A DNA stretch of 42,503 nt, from positions 1 through 42,503 of the forward strand of contig JAFGDY010000038.1 in NCBI GenBank assembly GCA_016931895.1, read 5' to 3'. Positions 15,891-24,292 of the stretch are shown here, one piece after another. How positions within the stretch are numbered: position 1 is the stretch's first letter; each line of letters opens with the position of its first letter. The position numbers and the translations under genes were made by a program. The notes beneath the pieces were generated by a model. That model was not told the origin of the DNA and searched no databases. It saw nothing but the letters and a program-made list of their open reading frames with translations. Origin of the DNA: Anaerolineae bacterium. Lineage in GTDB: Bacteria > Chloroflexota > Anaerolineae > 4572-78 > J111.

Positions 15891-16748
15891 CTATTCCAGG
15901 GGAATATAAATTTTGCTTTCAACTTCCTCGCCCGCCGCGCCGCTAAAATCCTGTTCATAACATTCAATTTCCAGGGGATAAGCCAGGCTTTGGCCGGATT
16001 TTGGCAGCCAGGTTTGATAAATATAGTCCAGGGTAAGTTTGCGCTCCTGGTAAAGTCCCTTATGAATGAACCGGGCATACTTTAAGGGGGGAAGGGTTTT
16101 AACCACCAGGGCCGGGCCAACCGGCCGGGAGGGATCAACCTCTATCGCGGCCATGTAAAAATAACCGCCTGTTTCTGTATCTTGGGGGTAGCTGGTCAGC
16201 CCATAATATTTTTGGGGCTTCACTTTGTCGGCCAGCCCGGCTAATTCCTGCTTAAAAATTTTCCAGAGCGCCGAAATATCCGGTTGTTCATCCACCACCA
16301 GGGTCATCACCCCGGCCAGGCAAAAAGCCTCCTTTTTAACCAATACGGGTTTTAAATAATCCCCTTTGTTGATGTGTTGCAGATACACTGCGGTGAGCCG
16401 GGGCAGTAAAAAACGCCGGCCTATATTGTTTTGCCTTTTCCACTGGTTGGGCTGCATGTCAAACATGCGTTTAAAAGCGCGGGAAAATGTTTCGGGGTTA
16501 TTGAATTGATAGTCAAGGGCAATGTCAATGATCTTTTTATCGGTTTCAAGCAACTCGCGGGCCGACTCCGAAAGCCGGCGACGGATCAGGTAATCATATG
16601 GGGTATGATGCACAAACCGATTGAACATGCGGCAAAAATGATACAGCGAGGAAGAGACCGCTTCGGCCACGTCGGCAATGGTGATGGCTTCTTTGAGATT
16701 GTTTTCGATAAAGTCAATGGCCTGGACCATTGAGGCGATATGCGACAT
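15891..16748 (-). CDS. AraC family regulator with GyrI-like effector domain
   Basis: Residues about 8-105 are the two helix-turn-helix motifs of AraC/XylS regulators (ITIADVAEAVSSSLYHFCRMFNR, then DIALDYQFNNPETFSRAFKRMF). Residues about 120-285 are a GyrI-like ligand-binding domain, ending VESKIYIPLE. Rob- and MarR-type proteins of this plan bind small hydrophobic or cationic compounds and switch on defence genes. The upstream gene, 16 bases away, encodes a free-standing domain like its C-terminal half, so the two probably bind related ligands and are co-expressed. It is the second gene of a minus-strand pair. Confidence 0.85.
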   Translation of the reverse strand: MSHIASMVQAIDFIENNLKEAITIADVAEAVSSSLYHFCRMFNRFVHHTPYDYLIRRRLSESARELLETDKKIIDIALDYQFNNPETFSRAFKRMFDMQPNQWKRQNNIGRRFLLPRLTAVYLQHINKGDYLKPVLVKKEAFCLAGVMTLVVDEQPDISALWKIFKQELAGLADKVKPQKYYGLTSYPQDTETGGYFYMAAIEVDPSRPVGPALVVKTLPPLKYARFIHKGLYQERKLTLDYIYQTWLPKSGQSLAYPLEIECYEQDFSGAAGEEVESKIYIPLE

Positions 16749-16764
16749 TGACCATCCTCATTCC

Positions 16765-17298
16765 TTATGCCTGGGCAGCCTGACCGTTACTGCCCGCCGG
16801 TCTGATGGGCACGTAAACATCCAACTCCGACTCTGTCAGTTTGTCAACTCCCTTAAAACGCTGATCGTACCGTTGAAAATTAAAACGATAAGCTTCTTCA
16901 TACCCTGAGTTGGGCAGCCACTCCTGGTAAATCAAACGAGACCAATCAGAGTTAATGAGCGATCCTTTCAGAGTAAAAACCGCGTAGGCCGTGGGCGGCA
17001 AAATTTTGATCAGGGCTTCTACCGGCACATCCTCTAAATTGGCCAGCTCTATCCCCGCAAAAATGTCAAATTGCCCCTGGGTTTCGCTTTCTCCAGTCAT
17101 GCCCCATACCTCGTAGCCGACCCCGGCATGTTTGACATTCTTTAGCCGGTCACGATTGCGATTCAAAAAATCCTCAAACCGATGCCAGAGCCGGCTGATC
17201 TCATTTCCCTCCGTCCAGCCCGGACTGGTAAAGGGGTCCCCATAAAAACTAAACCCCAGCAGGATGATCTGTCCTTTTTCAACGATTGTTGGTTCCAT
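16765..17298 (-). CDS. Stand-alone GyrI-like small-molecule-binding protein
   Basis: The 177-residue protein is a single effector-binding domain without a DNA-binding part. Its C-terminal half (IYQEWLPNSGYEEAYRF, then ESELDVYVPI) is clearly similar to the C-terminal half of the adjacent AraC regulator (IYQTWLPKSGQSLAYPL, then ESKIYIPL), pointing to duplication. Stand-alone GyrI-like proteins can sequester or hydrolyse small cytotoxic compounds. It is first in the pair and the gene behind it starts 16 bases later. Confidence 0.75.
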   Translation of the reverse strand: MEPTIVEKGQIILLGFSFYGDPFTSPGWTEGNEISRLWHRFEDFLNRNRDRLKNVKHAGVGYEVWGMTGESETQGQFDIFAGIELANLEDVPVEALIKILPPTAYAVFTLKGSLINSDWSRLIYQEWLPNSGYEEAYRFNFQRYDQRFKGVDKLTESELDVYVPIRPAGSNGQAAQA

Positions 17299-17433
17299 TA
17301 TCTTATGCCTCGCTGCCGGAAAATGGCCCGGCGCAAATCATGTCAAAGACCCGTTATATTTGGGGCAATTATGGCCCTATTTTAGCAAATAATATCAAGA
17401 CAGGAAAGAGTGGATTTGGTAAGATAGATAAAC

Positions 17434-17520
17434 AACGAAGGACGATGGACGATGGACGAAAGACGATGGACGATGGATCAAAAGATTATTCATTGGTCGT
17501 TGGTCGTCATTGGTCATTCA
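17434..17520. repeat. Heptamer inverted repeat, copy C
   Basis: The left arm is a near-perfect tandem of GACGATG units with one GACGAAA; the right arm carries TTGGTCG units. It lies in the gap between the GyrI-like gene and trmO, just upstream of the trmO ribosome site, so it is probably in the trmO leader RNA. A 33-codon upstream extension of the trmO frame runs through the right arm and is not taken as coding. Confidence 0.75.
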
Positions 17521-17550
17521 CTATTCAAATTAATCACTATGGAGGAAACA

Positions 17551-18036
17551 ATGGATCATCAAACAAACAACTCAAAAACCGAAACCTTTAATATTTCTCC
17601 CATCGGCTACGTGCGCCGGAACAACGGCAAAACATTTTTAGAAATCCTGGAGCCTTATGTGCCCGCGCTCAAGGAATTAGAGCATTTCAGCCACGTGCAG
17701 GTATTCTGGTGGTTCAGCGAATTTGACGACGACATGTTCAGGCAAGTCACTCAAAGCGACCAAGCGCCTTACGAAGCCCCGGTTTTAGGCGTGTTTGCCT
17801 GCCGTTCGCCGGTTCGGCCCAACCCCCTGGCGTTGACCACGGCCCAAATCCTCAAGGTTGACCATCAACAGGGCCTGGTTGAAATTGCCAACATTGAAGC
17901 CTTTGACGGCACGCCGCTGCTTGATTTAAAAGCCTACATCCCTATGAACGACCGGGTGCAGCAGGTATCTGTTCCACCCTGGTGCGCCGACTGGCCGGAA
18001 TGGCTGCCGCCAGAGGGCTTAGGTTTAGAAGAATAA
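17551..18036 (+). CDS. trmO: tRNA (adenine-N6)-methyltransferase TrmO/TsaA-like
   Basis: The start is ATG 17551 after a strong GGAGG site; the longer open frame upstream is repeat-derived. The 161-residue protein has ISPIGYV at the N-terminus and the hallmark CRSPVRPNPLALTTAQIL near residue 90, then DLKAYIP. TrmO proteins use S-adenosylmethionine to add the N6-methyl group to t6A37 of threonine tRNAs. The C-terminal helical region of longer TrmO proteins is absent, as in many shorter homologues. It is followed 22 bases later by a DUF418 membrane protein. Confidence 0.85.
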   Translation: MDHQTNNSKTETFNISPIGYVRRNNGKTFLEILEPYVPALKELEHFSHVQVFWWFSEFDDDMFRQVTQSDQAPYEAPVLGVFACRSPVRPNPLALTTAQILKVDHQQGLVEIANIEAFDGTPLLDLKAYIPMNDRVQQVSVPPWCADWPEWLPPEGLGLEE

Positions 18037-18058
18037 AACAACTTAAAGAGGAGAAAAA

Positions 18059-19342
18059 ATGTCACAAACACAAATAACCCAACCTACCCGACCTTCGGAA
18101 CGCATTATGGCGTTGGATGCGCTCCGAGGGTTCGCCATTCTGGGTATTCTGATCATGAATATCCAGAGTTTTGCCATGCCTGAAGCCGCCTATCTCAACC
18201 CGGCAGCTTACGGCAATTTAACCGGCCTCAACAAATGGGTGTGGATACTCAGCCACACCCTGGCCGAGCAAAAATTCATGACCATTTTTGCCGCCCTTTT
18301 TGGGGCGGGGATTGTGCTTTTTACGGCCAGGCTGGAAAGCAAGGAGCGCCGGCCCCTGCCGTGGCATTATCGCCGCACGTTCTGGCTCCTGGTCATCGGG
18401 TTGCTGCACGCTTACCTGCTGTGGTATGGCGACGTGCTGGTTTCTTACGCTCTCTGCGCCCTGGTGGTGGTGTTGTGCCGAAAATGGTCGGCTCCTGTTT
18501 TGTTGATTTTGGGGCTGGCCGTGGTGGCCGTTGGCTCTCTGTTGTATCTCTTTTTTGGATTTTCCCTGGCCTATATGCCGCCCGAAGCCTACGCCGGGAT
18601 GCAACTGAGCTGGCAGCCGCCCCCCGAAATGATCAGCCACGAGTTGGCCGTTTATCAAAGCGGCTGGCTGACCCAAATGACGTTGCGTATTCCCTCCTCT
18701 TTGACGTTTCAAACGCTTGTCTTTTTGATTTTTAACATGTGGCGCGCCGGGGGGCTGATGCTGGTGGGGATGGCCTTATTCAAATGGGGCGTGCTGACCG
18801 CCGCGCGCTCCACGCGCTTTTATGGTCTGCTGCTCCTGGTTGGTTTTGGCCTGGGCCTGCCCCCGGTTATTTATGGCGTTGGCCAAAATTTTGCCGTCAA
18901 TTGGTCCATGGATTACGCCCGGTTCTTTGGCTCACAATTCAATTATTGGGGTAGTCTGCCGGTGTCGCTGGGCTACGTGAGTTTGGTGATGCTACTCTGC
19001 AAATGGCCAAATTTGACCCCTCTCACCGGCGTTCTGGGCGCAGTGGGGCGCATGGCTCTGACCAATTATTTGCTGCAAACCATCATCTGCACCACCATTT
19101 TTTACGGCCACGGCCTGGGGTTATTTGGCCGGGTAGAGCGCAGCGGGCAGATTTTGCTGGTGCTGGGAGTATGGACGTTCCAATTAATCATTTCCCCCTT
19201 GTGGCTGCGGTATTATCATTTTGGCCCGGCGGAATGGTTGTGGCGTTCCTTAACCTACTGGCAGCTTCAGCCCATCAGAACCGCCCGCACAAGCGCAGGG
19301 TCAAACATAGAGGACGCAGGGAGGCTTCAAGAAAGCCATTAG
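18059..19342 (+). CDS. DUF418 family membrane protein
   Basis: Starts at ATG 18059 after GAGGAG. The 427-residue protein opens with ALDALRGFAILGILIMN (DxxRGFAxxGI, the family signature), followed by about nine hydrophobic segments. The C-terminal DUF418 part contains GRMALTNYLLQTI. These YeiB-like proteins are distantly related to membrane acyltransferases that modify surface sugars, but their function is mostly unknown. Co-directional with trmO; no functional link is apparent. Confidence 0.85.
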   Translation: MSQTQITQPTRPSERIMALDALRGFAILGILIMNIQSFAMPEAAYLNPAAYGNLTGLNKWVWILSHTLAEQKFMTIFAALFGAGIVLFTARLESKERRPLPWHYRRTFWLLVIGLLHAYLLWYGDVLVSYALCALVVVLCRKWSAPVLLILGLAVVAVGSLLYLFFGFSLAYMPPEAYAGMQLSWQPPPEMISHELAVYQSGWLTQMTLRIPSSLTFQTLVFLIFNMWRAGGLMLVGMALFKWGVLTAARSTRFYGLLLLVGFGLGLPPVIYGVGQNFAVNWSMDYARFFGSQFNYWGSLPVSLGYVSLVMLLCKWPNLTPLTGVLGAVGRMALTNYLLQTIICTTIFYGHGLGLFGRVERSGQILLVLGVWTFQLIISPLWLRYYHFGPAEWLWRSLTYWQLQPIRTARTSAGSNIEDAGRLQESH

Positions 19343-19408
19343 CCAATACAGGGGAGGACGTCGCGTCACCGGGTTCTTTGCCCCTATAGTTGTTCAGTTA
19401 ATGTTTTT

Positions 19409-19441
19409 GGTAGGGACACAGGACAATGTCTTGTCCCTACC
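19409..19441. repeat. Palindromic hairpin between convergent genes
   Basis: GGTAGGGACA (19409-19418) and TGTCCCTACC (19432-19441) are perfect 10-bp complements, and the inner CAGGACA/TGTCTTG nearly pair as well. No T-run follows. It looks like a small dispersed palindrome, and sits between the convergent DUF418 and phosphatase genes, where it could stop transcription from both sides. Confidence 0.6.
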
Positions 19442-19463
19442 GGCTGAAAATCCAAATTCTTTC

Positions 19464-22388
19464 TCACACCCGCACCACCACCAGGGTCAAATCATCATGC
19501 GGCTCGGTGGGGCCAACAAAGGCGGTTACCTGGCGTTTCAAATGGCCCAGCATTGTTTCGGCGCTGAGGGCGGGGCCGGCGGCGACGGCCTGCTCTAACC
19601 GCTCAAAGCCAAAAATTTCGCCGGTCTGGTTCATGGCCTCAATAACGCCGTCGCTGGTCAAAATAACCAGATCGCCCGGGGCCAGGGGCAGCGTAACTTC
19701 CTGGTAGCCGCTTTCCGCCCCTAAACCCACGCCCAACGGCAGCCCGCCGACCTCAACCCATTCCACCGCGCCGTTGCCCCGGCGAATGATCGGCAGAACG
19801 CCGCCGGCGTTAGCCGCATGCAAAATTCGCCCCGGTTGGCCGTTACCGGCGGGTTTAAATTCCACGTAACACAACGCGCAATTTTGGCGCGTGGTTTGGG
19901 TGTAGTGGGCCAGCACCCGGTCGAGATGGGCCAGCAATTCGCCCGGGGAAAAGGATTGGTTAATCACGGTTTGCACCGAAGCCAGGCTGACGGCCATCAG
20001 CAACGCCGCGGGCATGCCCTTCCCCGAGATGTCGCCAACTACCAGGGCAAAACCGCCGGCCGTTTTACCGCCAGCCAACGGTTTGTCGTCAAGGGCGTGA
20101 TAAGCGTAAAAATCGCCCCCCACTTCCTGGGCCGGTTTGCTGTAACAGACCACGTCCGGGCCGCCCCACACCGGCTGAGGGGGCGGCAGCAGGCTCACTT
20201 GAATATTGCGGGCCATGTCCAGTTCGCGCTGAATGGCCGAGAGCTGCAAGCGCTCTTTTTCAGCCTGTTTTTGGGCGGTTATATCCCGGATGATGCCCTG
20301 GTAACCCAAAATGGTCCCATCCTCGGCCTGGCGCAGGGTGGCGGTAACCAGACCATCTATTTCGGCGTTATCCTTACGGCGGAGTTTTACTTCAAAATCC
20401 TTCACCGAACCATGAAGCTCCATCTCCTGTTGAAATCTGAGCCGGTCGTCGGGATTGGCGTAAACGTGAAATACGTTGCCGCGCTGGGTTTCTGCCTCAG
20501 TGTAGCCAAACAAACTCAAACCGGCCGGGTTCACGTCAATAATGTGGCCGGTGGGGTCGGTCAGGTAAATGGCGTCTTTGGAATCTTCAAAAAGAGCGCG
20601 GTATTTCTTTTCACTCTGCCGCAAATTGGTAATGTAAGTATTAAGGTTGGCGGTCAAGCTGTTGAAGGTTTCGGCCAGGGTCACCAACTCCTGGGGGCCG
20701 GCGGGCCGGGCCTGGGCGTCAAGATTACCCTCATTGATTTCTCTGGCCGTAGCCGTTAAATCCTCCACCGGCCGGGTGATGATTTTGGCCATGGTATTGG
20801 CCACAATGATGATGCCGGCCAGGGCCAGCAGGGCCACCAAAGTGGCTATTTCGGTGGAGCGGTTGACTTCGGCCAGGGCGTGGGCCTGGCTATCGCTAAC
20901 CAGCACAGTCCAGCCCAAACTGCGAATCCGGTCCAGATTGCTTTGGCTGGTGCTGTTCAGGCGGGAATAGGCCAAAACGGTTTGGCCCGGTTTCTCTAAC
21001 AACCAACCGGAGGGCGGCCCGGCCCGGTCGGCCTGCGCCGATAAAATATCCTTGAACAACGGCGGGGCGGGTTGGCCAATTTCGGTTTTGGTGGGACCGG
21101 CCAAAACAACGCCGTCCGCAGCCAGCAGCCTGACCTTGTGGGAAGCGTTTTCATTGGCCAGGGCAATAATCTGCTGAATGGATTGCAAATCATACGTTGA
21201 GGCCAGGGCCTCAATTGGTTGGTACGTTTTGGGGCTAACAATGCGCACGGCCATAAAGATGGAAACTTTTTGCGTGGCCGGATCATGGGTCAAGCGGCCC
21301 AGGTAAACCCCGTCCTGGGTCAGGTCCCACACCGTCTGCCACCAATCGTCGTCGCCATAAAAAAGTTTTTCCGGCTTCTCCCCGTGCGCGGCCACCAGGC
21401 CGCCCACCTGATCGGTAACAAACAAATTTTTGTGCGAATTATGGCTGCCCCGAAACGCGGTGAGGGCCATAACGGCCGGGCCGGTGCGGTATTGCAGCAC
21501 AAACTCGTCATTTTCCGCGGCGTGTCGCCAGCGATTTTCCTGGGTCCAAAGATACGAACGAATTAACGTTTTGTCATTGCCGGGATAACCGGCCCACACC
21601 TCCTCAACCCGGTTCAGGATGTCGGGGGATTGGCCCAGGTTGGCCAGGTCAATGATCTGCCGTTCCAAAATATTGCCTACCCGTTCCGCTTCAACCTCGG
21701 CCGTGGTTTGAAAGGTTTGGCCCACTTTTTTGATTTGGATATCGTGAATCTGGACGATCAACACCCCGGTGATAACCAAAATGGACAGGGCCAAAATAGC
21801 CGTAACCAATAGCGACAACTGGGTGGTCAAATTGGGCCGAACATAACAACACGCCTGGGGCCGCAACCGGACAAACCACAATAAAAAGATCAAACCGGCC
21901 AGATAAAGCACGCCGCCTGTCACGATCACCAGATAATGGGTTTGGGGCAGGGTGGTGAGAATCAGCAAACGGTTGGGCAGGGCCAGGAGATCAAGCCCAA
22001 TCATCAGAGAAGCCGCGAGCAAGGCCAGAATAACAAACCTGGGCATTTGCTGCAACTTGCCCGCTATGCCCGTTTTCAGGGGAACGGTAGCCATAATGAT
22101 CAAGCCGATCAACCAAAAATCGGCCACAAAGAGAGGCGCCAGCATCACGCCCATAATCTGCACGGCCATCACCAGCCCTAAACCGGTTTGCAAGCGTTTT
22201 TGAGTAAAAACCACCCAGGCGGCCACGCCATACGCCAACACCACCGTGCCCGTTATCCCGGCCAGGGCCAGGGCCGGCCATTGGCCGGTTTGGTTATAAG
22301 TCAACCCTAAAAAAATGGTAATGACGCATAGCAGCAAACCGGAGAAGAGGTTGGTAGACCAAAATAATTTCTGTTGGGTAAGTTTCAT
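19464..22388 (-). CDS. Membrane sensor with HAMP, PAS and SpoIIE-type phosphatase domains
   Basis: The 974-residue protein has six or seven N-terminal membrane segments (1-185) and a further one near 195-215. An extracytoplasmic sensing region of Cache-type appearance (about 220-510) ends at a membrane segment near 520. Then come a HAMP linker (RPVEDLTATAREINEGNLD), a PAS domain (about 600-710) and a PP2C/SpoIIE domain from about 760, with EVGGDFYAY, GDISGKGMPAALLM, TSDGVIEA and a final HDDLTLVVV supplying metal-binding aspartates. RsbU-like phosphatases of this plan dephosphorylate an anti-anti-sigma protein and so control a sigma factor. Its start overlaps the stop of the upstream lipoprotein gene by four bases, so the lipoprotein may deliver the signal. 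No partner anti-sigma gene is in the window. Confidence 0.88.
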   Translation of the reverse strand: MKLTQQKLFWSTNLFSGLLLCVITIFLGLTYNQTGQWPALALAGITGTVVLAYGVAAWVVFTQKRLQTGLGLVMAVQIMGVMLAPLFVADFWLIGLIIMATVPLKTGIAGKLQQMPRFVILALLAASLMIGLDLLALPNRLLILTTLPQTHYLVIVTGGVLYLAGLIFLLWFVRLRPQACCYVRPNLTTQLSLLVTAILALSILVITGVLIVQIHDIQIKKVGQTFQTTAEVEAERVGNILERQIIDLANLGQSPDILNRVEEVWAGYPGNDKTLIRSYLWTQENRWRHAAENDEFVLQYRTGPAVMALTAFRGSHNSHKNLFVTDQVGGLVAAHGEKPEKLFYGDDDWWQTVWDLTQDGVYLGRLTHDPATQKVSIFMAVRIVSPKTYQPIEALASTYDLQSIQQIIALANENASHKVRLLAADGVVLAGPTKTEIGQPAPPLFKDILSAQADRAGPPSGWLLEKPGQTVLAYSRLNSTSQSNLDRIRSLGWTVLVSDSQAHALAEVNRSTEIATLVALLALAGIIIVANTMAKIITRPVEDLTATAREINEGNLDAQARPAGPQELVTLAETFNSLTANLNTYITNLRQSEKKYRALFEDSKDAIYLTDPTGHIIDVNPAGLSLFGYTEAETQRGNVFHVYANPDDRLRFQQEMELHGSVKDFEVKLRRKDNAEIDGLVTATLRQAEDGTILGYQGIIRDITAQKQAEKERLQLSAIQRELDMARNIQVSLLPPPQPVWGGPDVVCYSKPAQEVGGDFYAYHALDDKPLAGGKTAGGFALVVGDISGKGMPAALLMAVSLASVQTVINQSFSPGELLAHLDRVLAHYTQTTRQNCALCYVEFKPAGNGQPGRILHAANAGGVLPIIRRGNGAVEWVEVGGLPLGVGLGAESGYQEVTLPLAPGDLVILTSDGVIEAMNQTGEIFGFERLEQAVAAGPALSAETMLGHLKRQVTAFVGPTEPHDDLTLVVVRV

Positions 22389-23440
22389 TTTACACCGGTC
22401 ACTGTTGGATCAGCCCTGATGGCCGTCATAGCGGCCTCCACTTTTTCCGCGCATCCTGCGGCAATGATCTTTTCCTGCCAGGCGTGATAAGGCGTTAAGC
22501 CCACGCCCCCGGTAGCCAGCGTTTTTGACTGAATCCCGGCCGCCAGTTCTCCTTTGGCAAATTGGATAACCACGTCGGCCACGGCCACATCAACAAATTT
22601 GGCCGTACTGGTGAGTAAAACGCTTCGCACTTCAGGGTAGGTGAAGTATTGGTCCACATCAACCCCAATGGCCATAATGCCGGCTTCATAAGCAGCCAAC
22701 AACCCCCCGTTGCCGGTATTGCCGCCAAAACCGGCGATAACATCCGCCCCTTGATTAATAAAATCCTGGCCCACCAGCTTGCCGGTGGGTAGGTCGTCAA
22801 AGTTGGGCACATATTGATTTAACACCACTATCTCCCGGTTAACCGATTTGGCCCCCTGCCGGTAGCCGGTAACCAGGCGCGCCACCGGCGGAATTTCCAT
22901 GCCGGACACGCTGGCAATCACCCCCGTTTGACTCATACAGGCCGCCAAAACCCCGGCCAAATAGCCCATCTGGTCTTCGGCAAAAACCAGGCTGGTTACA
23001 TTGGTCAGCCCGCCCTCGGCCGAATAACAATCTTCAACCGTTTCCGGGCAGCCCTGCCCCGGGAAATAAGGCACGTCCACAATCACAAAATGAACGTGGG
23101 GGTGATCGCGCGCCGCTTTGGCCGTGACTTCGGTAAAAAGGTAGCCGGGCGTAATCACCAAGTCCGCCTTACCGGCCATGTTCATCACGTTACGTTCGTA
23201 ATCGTCAATTGAGTCGGTGACCACATACTCAAAGGCCAGGCCGGCCTGTTCCGCCGCCTGCCTGGCTCCTTTCAGGGTATATTCGTTGAACGATTTATCA
23301 TTTTCCCCCCCCACGCCCAGCACCACGCCAACCTGCAAAGCCGATTTCGGGGCGACGGCAGGCGCGCTTCCCCCACAAGCAGGCAACAGGCCCCAAACCA
23401 TTAACAGCAAGGCTAAGGGAATTACAAAATGTCGGTTCAT
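22385..23440 (-). CDS. BMP family substrate-binding lipoprotein (nucleoside type)
   Basis: The signal peptide ends in a lipobox LPAC (Cys22), giving a lipid-anchored exported protein. The rest fits the BMP/Med/PnrA family: QVGVVLGVGGENDKSFNE, then VITPGYLF, FVIVDV, AEDQMGYLAGVLA, IAGFGGNTG and MAIGVDVDQYFTYPE. Members bind purine nucleosides for ABC import. No permease or ATPase gene is nearby; instead the stop overlaps the start of the membrane phosphatase gene. This suggests it serves as the ligand-binding half of a sensor rather than of a transporter. Start ATG 23440 has a GAGGAG site. Confidence 0.88.
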   Translation of the reverse strand: MNRHFVIPLALLLMVWGLLPACGGSAPAVAPKSALQVGVVLGVGGENDKSFNEYTLKGARQAAEQAGLAFEYVVTDSIDDYERNVMNMAGKADLVITPGYLFTEVTAKAARDHPHVHFVIVDVPYFPGQGCPETVEDCYSAEGGLTNVTSLVFAEDQMGYLAGVLAACMSQTGVIASVSGMEIPPVARLVTGYRQGAKSVNREIVVLNQYVPNFDDLPTGKLVGQDFINQGADVIAGFGGNTGNGGLLAAYEAGIMAIGVDVDQYFTYPEVRSVLLTSTAKFVDVAVADVVIQFAKGELAAGIQSKTLATGGVGLTPYHAWQEKIIAAGCAEKVEAAMTAIRADPTVTGVK

Positions 23441-23596
23441 CGCTACGGCTCCTCGCTAATACTACGAAACAAAACCCGATAAGTTGTTTTGCACAACCGG
23501 CCTCATTGTACCATAAAATAGCGCAACCGAGTATTGGACAAAGTTCTTAATTTTGCCGCCCCACCCGCCTTTCCGGCTAACCCATTTTAGAACACT

Positions 23597-23624
23597 TTGA
23601 CTTAACCGCCGCTTCGGGTATAAT
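23597..23624 (+). promoter_or_regulatory. Promoter of the CBS-korAB leader
   Basis: TTGACT (23597-23602), 16 bases, TATAAT (23619-23624). The RNA would start near 23631 and run about 80 bases into a terminator before any gene of normal size. Confidence 0.75.
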
Positions 23625-23630
23625 GCTATA

Positions 23631-23716
23631 CAGTCAAAAAAATGTGGCCCAATTATCAGCGTTGATGATAGCCCTAAACGATGATCCTCACCTGGTGGGC
23701 CGGTGGGGTTTTTTTA
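23631..23716 (+). ncRNA. Attenuator-like leader RNA upstream of CBS-korAB
   Basis: The short transcript ends in CCTCACC (23686-23692) pairing with GGTGGGG (23702-23708) and seven T, an intrinsic terminator. GGCCCA at 23646-23651 is complementary to TGGGCC at 23696-23701 in the terminator loop, so an alternative fold is possible. A 7-codon frame (ATG 23642, MWPNYQR) lacks a ribosome site. It could be a riboswitch, an attenuator or a small RNA; it matches no riboswitch class I know. The gene behind it also has a TATAAT at 23761-23766 with a poor -35. Confidence 0.5.
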
Positions 23717-23800
23717 TTGCCCGCCCTATTTTAATTTCCTAAAAACCCGGCTAAAATATTTATAATGGTTTTTATAAAAATTAGCAGTAAAGGAGACACC

Positions 23801-24268
23801 ATGAGCCTTGAGCAGGATTTACAATTAGAACAAGTCCAACACCTTGACCTAAAAAACTTTACTACGGTTGAGATTGGCACGTCGGTTAAAAAAACCGTTG
23901 AAAAAATGCGGGTCGAAAACCGACACTGCGCCATTATTGTTGACGAAGGAGAGCTGGTTGGCATTTTTACCGACCGGGATATTTTACGCAAAGTGGTTGA
24001 CGCCCGTGAAACCTGGGACTTGCCCATTGACGACCTGATGACATCCACTCCGCTGACCGTCCAAGCCAAAGATCGGGCCGATATGGCCCTGGCGTTAATG
24101 GACTTTAAACATTTTCGCAACGTGCCCGTTTTGGACGATGAGGGCAAAGTGATTGGCAATTTAACCCACCAGGCCATCATCAAATATTTGAGCGACCGTT
24201 TTCCAGAGTCGGTTTATAATCTGCCGCCCAACCCGGAACAAGCGACCCGGCAACGGATTGGCGCTTAA
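23801..24268 (+). CDS. CBS-domain-pair regulatory protein
   Basis: The start is ATG 23801 behind AAGGAG; an upstream in-frame ATG would include untranslated leader. The 155-residue protein is one CBS pair: CAIIVDEGELVGIFTDRDILR (about 38-60) and ALMDFKHFRNVPVLDDEGKVIGNL (about 100-125). CBS pairs bind AMP, ATP, SAM or related nucleotides and pass energy status to a partner. It lies 24 bases before korA, and the KorB protein carries its own CBS pair of similar sequence (FRHIPIVDSAGRV), so both probably sense the same ligand and act on the same enzyme. Confidence 0.85.
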   Translation: MSLEQDLQLEQVQHLDLKNFTTVEIGTSVKKTVEKMRVENRHCAIIVDEGELVGIFTDRDILRKVVDARETWDLPIDDLMTSTPLTVQAKDRADMALALMDFKHFRNVPVLDDEGKVIGNLTHQAIIKYLSDRFPESVYNLPPNPEQATRQRIGA

Positions 24269-24292
24269 GGGAGTAAAGAGAGGCAAGAAAAA

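Noticed and set aside
17434-17520. CRISPR array in the heptamer repeats
   Set aside because: Units are 7 bases without spacers and are arranged as inverted arms; no cas genes are present.
17452-17550. 33-codon N-terminal extension of TrmO
   Set aside because: It runs through the right arm of heptamer repeat C; the GGAGG site and the family length favour ATG 17551.
23631-23716. Fluoride or other named riboswitch before the CBS gene
   Set aside because: Only a short ATGATCCT resemblance; the rest of the consensus is absent.
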